A DNA stretch of 34,313 bases, from the NCBI GenBank assembly GCA_022510685.1, contig JAFLTA010000030.1, forward strand, positions 1 to 34,313. The letters run 5' to 3'. The notes under the pieces were generated by a model, which was not told where the DNA came from, searched no databases, and saw only the letters and a program-made list of their open reading frames with translations. Source of the DNA: Lachnospiraceae bacterium (GTDB lineage Bacteria; Bacillota; Clostridia; Lachnospirales; Lachnospiraceae). The translations under genes and the position numbers were made by a program. This document shows, piece by piece, positions 31,243-34,313 of this stretch (positions are counted from its first letter, which is position 1; each line of letters begins with the position of its first letter).

Positions 31243-31271
31243 TTGACAATAATCTCTATAGAGATTAAAAT
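31243..31271 (+). promoter_or_regulatory. Promoter of the + strand membrane protein/lipoprotein cluster
   Basis: TTGACA (31243-31248, a perfect -35), 17-nt spacer, TAAAAT (31266-31271). The spacer is almost entirely the second palindrome, so a bound repressor would block polymerase. The first gene start is about 119 nt past the -10. Confidence 0.82.
31250..31267. promoter_or_regulatory. Operator palindrome 2 (XRE regulator)
   Basis: TAATCTCTATAGAGATTA is a perfect 18-bp palindrome sharing its 14-bp core with site 1. It lies in the spacer of the + strand promoter and overlaps the first two bases of the -10. Confidence 0.82.
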
Positions 31272-31389
31272 AGGATGTAGGATGTGTTAAATTATGGAAT
31301 TATCCATATGGAGATGTATTACGGCACGATGGATCAAGGGGATAGTACAAAAGTATACGCAGAACAAGTGGTTTGAAAGGAGAGTGATT

Positions 31390-31830
31390 ATGGTATCACA
31401 CATTGGAATACTTGTTTGGATAATATGGATAGTGGTTTTGTTAGTTGCATATCACACTGTATTCATTACCTTGTATTTTAATTTAACTATTGGACTTGTC
31501 CATGAGCTTGTAATTGCTGCTGTGCTTGGGATGCTTATGACATGGTTGACTCTTATGTATTGGTGGATACCAGCGATTATTATTGTTCTTGTAGGTATTG
31601 GCGGCTCAGGAAAAACTAACAGTAAAATACCGCTTGTTTTAGCAATCATCATTGCTGGTGCTGTTGCATTTACAGGAATATCATTTAAAAAGGATATAAA
31701 TAAGAAAGGGGCAAAAAAAGATTCTGTACAGTATGAATCAAATAAATGGAATGCATATGGTGAACGTATAGGAGAAGCTGTTTTGGACGAAGAATATTCT
31801 TTTGATGAAAAAAACGGATTAGCAATATGA
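31390..31830 (+). CDS. Small multi-pass membrane protein, unknown function, probably frameshifted at the end
   Basis: A 146-residue protein not recognised. Four hydrophobic segments (from IGILVWIIWIVVLLVAY to LVLAIIIAGAVAFTGI) are followed by a charged cytoplasmic tail (KKDINKKGAKKDSVQYESNKW). The frame is open from ATG 31294, but ATG 31390 has AAAGGAG about 8 nt upstream while the earlier one has no site. Just past the stop, another frame continues with an acidic stretch (YEDNKSDDTDKDKNEGEDDK) whose TGA overlaps the next gene's ATG as ATGA. This suggests the true C-terminus was lost by a one-base shift near 31823-31829. It is the first gene under the XRE-controlled promoter. Confidence 0.7.
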   Translation: MVSHIGILVWIIWIVVLLVAYHTVFITLYFNLTIGLVHELVIAAVLGMLMTWLTLMYWWIPAIIIVLVGIGGSGKTNSKIPLVLAIIIAGAVAFTGISFKKDINKKGAKKDSVQYESNKWNAYGERIGEAVLDEEYSFDEKNGLAI

Positions 31831-31888
31831 AGATAATAAATCTGATGATACAGATAAAGACAAGAATGAAGGAGAAGATGATAAATGA
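31823..31888 (+). pseudogene. Out-of-frame acidic C-terminal tail of the preceding membrane protein
   Basis: In the +1 frame, 21 codons (Q, then YEDNKSDDTDKDKNEGEDDK) run without a stop to TGA at 31886-31888, overlapping the lipoprotein ATG. The composition fits a cytoplasmic tail and there is no start codon. A TAG at 31820 limits the shift to the bases between it and the TGA at 31828. A sequencing error is an equal possibility. Confidence 0.45.
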
Positions 31889-32742
31889 AAAAAATATTTT
31901 TAATGTATATTATTTTTATGGCACTTGCCTTGACGTCATGCGGTAGTACAGAAAAAGGAGTGGAAGAAGAAGTTTTTACAGGCGATAATTTGCAACCAGT
32001 TATTATAACTTTTAAATATTATTCTAAAATGTTCGATAAACTATCGGATATCACTATATATATTAATGGAATGGAAATTGATACTTTGAGCGAAGGTGAA
32101 GGGACGTATGCATATTGTATGTATTTGGATCCGGGTGAATATACTATAAAAGTGAATAGAGATTCGGTTTGGAGTAGTTATGACATCGAAGTCCAAGATT
32201 ATAATGATATAAATATCTTTACAGAGCAATATTTTCATTTGGGATATAAATGTCATTTTTGGAATTCAAAATCTGAAATAATTCAGAGAGAGGATAAAAA
32301 TATTGGTACGATAGATGATCTTTCTGATGATAAGTATTTCTTAATTGATTTATTAGGGACTCAAGATGACAAAGCAATATTTGAAAAATTTGGCATTGAT
32401 GGAAATGCAGATTTAAGTTCGGACGATAAAAATATGTTAAATAATTTACAGATGTTATCAGGAAATTATGAAGATGAAAAAAATGTGCAATTGTCAATTA
32501 GTCTCTATGAATCTACAGAGAACAATAATATTGGAAGTGTGGTTAGGAATAATGAGGAATACGAGTTGTATAAAACGAATAAGAATTTTTTTATGATGAA
32601 AGAAGGAGCTAAAATACAGTATATAGCTTCTGTAGTAGATATTACAGACAATAAGATTAAATTAGCTTTAATAAAAATACGTGGTAATACGACTGAATCA
32701 GGTTCTGTGTATACGAAGACAGACCATTCTCAAGAGAAATAA
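31885..32742 (+). CDS. Lipoprotein of unknown function
   Basis: A 285-residue protein with a lipoprotein signal peptide (MKKIFLMYIIFMALALTSCG, lipobox LTSC), so it is anchored outside the membrane by Cys19. The first 110 residues look like a beta-sandwich (ITFKYYSKMFDKLSDITIYINGMEID ... YCMYLDPGEYTIKVNRD). The rest is acidic and Asn-rich, with LIDLLGTQDDKAIFEKFGIDG and DLSSDDKNMLNNL. No family is recognised. AAGGAG lies 10 nt before ATG. Strongly AT-rich codon use sets it and its neighbours apart from the che region. A further coding-like stretch in another frame overlaps its 3' end. Confidence 0.72.
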   Translation: MKKIFLMYIIFMALALTSCGSTEKGVEEEVFTGDNLQPVIITFKYYSKMFDKLSDITIYINGMEIDTLSEGEGTYAYCMYLDPGEYTIKVNRDSVWSSYDIEVQDYNDINIFTEQYFHLGYKCHFWNSKSEIIQREDKNIGTIDDLSDDKYFLIDLLGTQDDKAIFEKFGIDGNADLSSDDKNMLNNLQMLSGNYEDEKNVQLSISLYESTENNNIGSVVRNNEEYELYKTNKNFFMMKEGAKIQYIASVVDITDNKIKLALIKIRGNTTESGSVYTKTDHSQEK

Positions 32743-32869
32743 ATTGGATGAATTTTTCAGTCAGTATGAATGGTATGAGCCAAATGATAAGGTTCCAAAG
32801 GATGATGTCTTAAAACAGGAGAAAAAGAATGCAAGTTTTTTATTAAGTTACCAGAAAAAAATAATTTAG
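32681..32869 (+). pseudogene. Out-of-frame continuation at the lipoprotein 3' end
   Basis: Overlapping the last 60 bases of the lipoprotein gene and running 127 bases beyond, the +1 frame encodes KLDEFFSQYEWYEPNDKVPKDD... ending LSYQKKII. It reads like genuine protein (aromatic and charged mix, no rare-codon pile-up) but has no ribosome site. It could be the lost C-terminus of the lipoprotein after a frameshift, or a relic of another gene. Confidence 0.4.
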
Positions 32870-32948
32870 TGTACACTCCGGAATAGGAGATATGTGATAC
32901 GTCTGCGGTAATCGAAAATATTTGAAAATACAAAAGAGGAGGAAATAT

Positions 32949-34013
32949 ATGTATTGTATTAATTGTGGAGAAAAAATAATTGAGGGGGCAAAGTTTTGTT
33001 TAAACTGCGGAGGAAACGTTTCTGCAATGTTAAGTGGAAATCAGGATGCTGCTGCTAGTCAGTCTGTTGAGGCGACTCCGGTGATTAGTCAAAATGATGA
33101 AGTTAAAAAAGAAGATGACTCCATAAAAGAGGATATAGAAACAGATGTGATAATACAGAATTATGAAATAGAGGAATATTTTTTAGATGTTTTTAATTCA
33201 AAGGAGGAGTTTGGACAATATGTATGTATTCCCGAATACGATGATATTGATGCTGAGTATACGAAAATCCTAAAGGATGCAATAGATGAAAATGATCTAT
33301 TTGAAAATCTGTTATTATATTTTAAATATCCAAGTTCGTCGCGTGCTGAAGGGTTTATTATTACGAGTATGAGATTTGTATGGGATTATGGCTCAAATTA
33401 CGCGGGGGAAATTCCATTAGCTCAAATTAAGGATATTACAATAGGAAAATCTATTTTGGCTACAGTTATGAATATAGTTACATTTGATAACAAAATATAT
33501 CGTAATATATATCTTACCGGAATAAGAAACGAAAAAGAATTTGTTATGAAATTCAGGAAATTTATAGATATTCTTAACGGAGAAATTAATAGTACAAATA
33601 ACACTGAACAAGAACTCACACAAGCAATGGATACAGATTTTATTGTTCAATCATGTCAAAGCACAAAAATTGATTCAATTTATTGTGTAGTAGGGAACCC
33701 GACAGTTTCACCTTATGAAAAAAAATACAAAAGTGCCAAATTGTATTTCAATATACCGGATAGAGAAGAAATATTCTTGATTTATGATTCTACTATATTT
33801 GGTAATTGTAAAAAAGGTTTTGCGATATGTACAAGTGGAATATATTATTGTATCAGCAATCCGGGATATTGGTCTTGGGATCAGTATAGAATGGTTAATA
33901 TTTCTAAAAATATTATGGGTGAAATAGATATAGGTGGTGTGATATTTTCTACTGCTAATGACGCAAAGTCACTAATGATAGTATTTCAAAGTCTCCAAGG
34001 ATTTTTAAAATAA
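32949..34013 (+). CDS. Zinc-ribbon protein with two PH-like halves
   Basis: A 354-residue protein opening with a zinc ribbon of the form YCINCGEKIIEGAKFCLNCGG (two Cys-x-x-Cys pairs, residues 2-22), then a low-complexity linker. The region from about 70 to 210 (LFENLLLYFKYPSSSRAEGFIITSMRFVWDYG ... IPLAQIKDITIG) resembles bacterial PH-type domains. The C-terminal part (about 265-354; EEIFLIYDSTIFGNCKKGFAICTSGIYYCIS) repeats the pattern of a strand series ending in a helix. No membrane helix is seen. ATG 32949 is preferred over the upstream frame start at 32922 because AGAGGAGG lies 6 nt before it. Function unknown. It is likely the last gene of the XRE-controlled cluster. Confidence 0.75.
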   Translation: MYCINCGEKIIEGAKFCLNCGGNVSAMLSGNQDAAASQSVEATPVISQNDEVKKEDDSIKEDIETDVIIQNYEIEEYFLDVFNSKEEFGQYVCIPEYDDIDAEYTKILKDAIDENDLFENLLLYFKYPSSSRAEGFIITSMRFVWDYGSNYAGEIPLAQIKDITIGKSILATVMNIVTFDNKIYRNIYLTGIRNEKEFVMKFRKFIDILNGEINSTNNTEQELTQAMDTDFIVQSCQSTKIDSIYCVVGNPTVSPYEKKYKSAKLYFNIPDREEIFLIYDSTIFGNCKKGFAICTSGIYYCISNPGYWSWDQYRMVNISKNIMGEIDIGGVIFSTANDAKSLMIVFQSLQGFLK

Positions 34014-34048
34014 GTAAGAAGATTGAAAACAGAAGATGCTAATTTCAG

Positions 34049-34095
34049 AAATGAACCGATATATTTTTGCAATGATTTTATGTCGGTTCATTTTT
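34049..34095 (+). terminator. Terminator after the zinc-ribbon gene
   Basis: AAATGAACCGA (34049-34059) pairs with TCGGTTCATTT (34083-34093), followed by further T. The loop is long (23 nt). Confidence 0.8.
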
Positions 34096-34203
34096 GATGG
34101 AGTAATAGGGAAGGAACTGAAAGTTGTGAATTTTGTTGCCATAATGTAGACACCATACTGAAAGCGGTATAAAATGACTATTTTGGTGCATAAAATTTTT
34201 AAC

Positions 34204-34224
34204 GGAAAGTTCTATTGACTTTCC
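34204..34224. promoter_or_regulatory. Inverted repeat over the -35 of the right-edge promoter
   Basis: GGAAAGT (34204-34210) and ACTTTCC (34218-34224) form a 7-bp inverted repeat with 7-nt spacing that overlaps the -35 hexamer. It is a candidate operator. Confidence 0.4.
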
Positions 34225-34243
34225 AATTTGTCCCTGCTAGAAT
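34215..34243 (+). promoter_or_regulatory. Promoter pointing out of the window
   Basis: TTGACT (34215-34220), 17-nt spacer, TAGAAT (34238-34243) with an extended TG upstream of the -10. The predicted transcript starts near 34250 and leaves the window. Its first bases can form alternative short hairpins (TACCAC with GTGGTA, GACC with GGTC). Apart from this, the end terminator and the inverted repeat, 34014-34313 holds nothing I can name. Confidence 0.6.
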
Positions 34244-34313
34244 GTAGGTACAAGGAAGGTTTACCACTGACCGATATGTGGTATATAAATGGTCGGGTTG
34301 AAAGTTTACCGCT

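Noticed and set aside
31808..31815. Programmed -1 frameshift at A-AAA-AAC in the membrane protein gene
   Set aside because: The heptamer is in the correct phase, but the -1 frame does not lead into the acidic tail, which is in the +1 frame. A simple indel is a better explanation.
34250..34313. Partial tRNA gene at the right edge
   Set aside because: GGTCGGGTTGAAAG looks faintly like a T-arm, but no T-psi-C consensus, acceptor pairing or anticodon arm can be drawn.

Overview
The window looks like chromosome from an anaerobic Firmicute of the Clostridia, most probably a Lachnospiraceae-type bacterium. This rests on strong AGGAGG-type ribosome sites, moderate AT richness, U-tailed hairpin terminators, a CheR/CheB/CheA/CheW set of Gram-positive type, multi-domain hybrid histidine kinases, and extracellular Cys-x-x-Cys repeat proteins. 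No RNA gene, CRISPR array or intact transposase was seen.

Layout. (1) 1-2,890: cysS, then an orphan zinc/manganese-type substrate-binding lipoprotein. (2) 2,980-9,430, a cell-envelope block: an ECF-like sigma factor with its presumed membrane anti-sigma partner, a secreted L,D-transpeptidase, SppA peptidase overlapping an RDD membrane protein, and a membrane-anchored LytM-fold protein that has lost its zinc ligands. (3) 9,480-11,210: an AIM24-family protein and an HD phosphohydrolase. (4) 11,400-26,210, about 15 kb of signal transduction, all on the + strand: a soluble histidine kinase overlapping a REC/HD-GYP-like regulator, then cheR-cheB-cheY-cheA-cheW-mcp, then two large membrane hybrid kinases joined by a TAATG stop/start overlap. 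(5) 26,190-28,520: a GrpB-family protein and guaA. (6) 28,520-34,313, an accessory, more AT-rich region: decayed gene scraps, a long perfect inverted repeat, a secreted repeat protein on the - strand, an excisionase-like and an XRE regulator on the - strand, and a divergent + strand cluster (small membrane protein, lipoprotein, zinc-ribbon protein).

How the parts may work together. The chemosensory block has receptor, coupling protein, kinase, methyltransferase, methylesterase and a lone receiver, but no flagellar gene and no cheC, cheD or cheX in the window. The receptor has almost no extracellular sensing domain. The most unusual gene is the last of the block, a membrane hybrid kinase fused at its C-terminus to a complete DegV domain, the fold of fatty-acid-binding FakB proteins. 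This DegV copy carries two cysteine clusters (Cys-x-Cys and Cys-x-Cys-x-Cys) at positions where the family normally has Ser and a His-Gly-Pro-Gly loop, so it may sense something other than a plain fatty acid. Two partners upstream appear catalytically altered: a kinase with an HPt-like tail whose His is Asp, and a regulator whose HD-GYP domain has lost several metal ligands.

In the accessory region the XRE regulator faces the + strand cluster across an intergenic space with two near-identical palindromes 63 bp apart. Each sits in the 17-bp spacer of a matching -35/-10 pair, a clear design for autorepression and control of the cluster. Domain and motif assignments come from reading translations. 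Functional links between genes are inferred from order and spacing.
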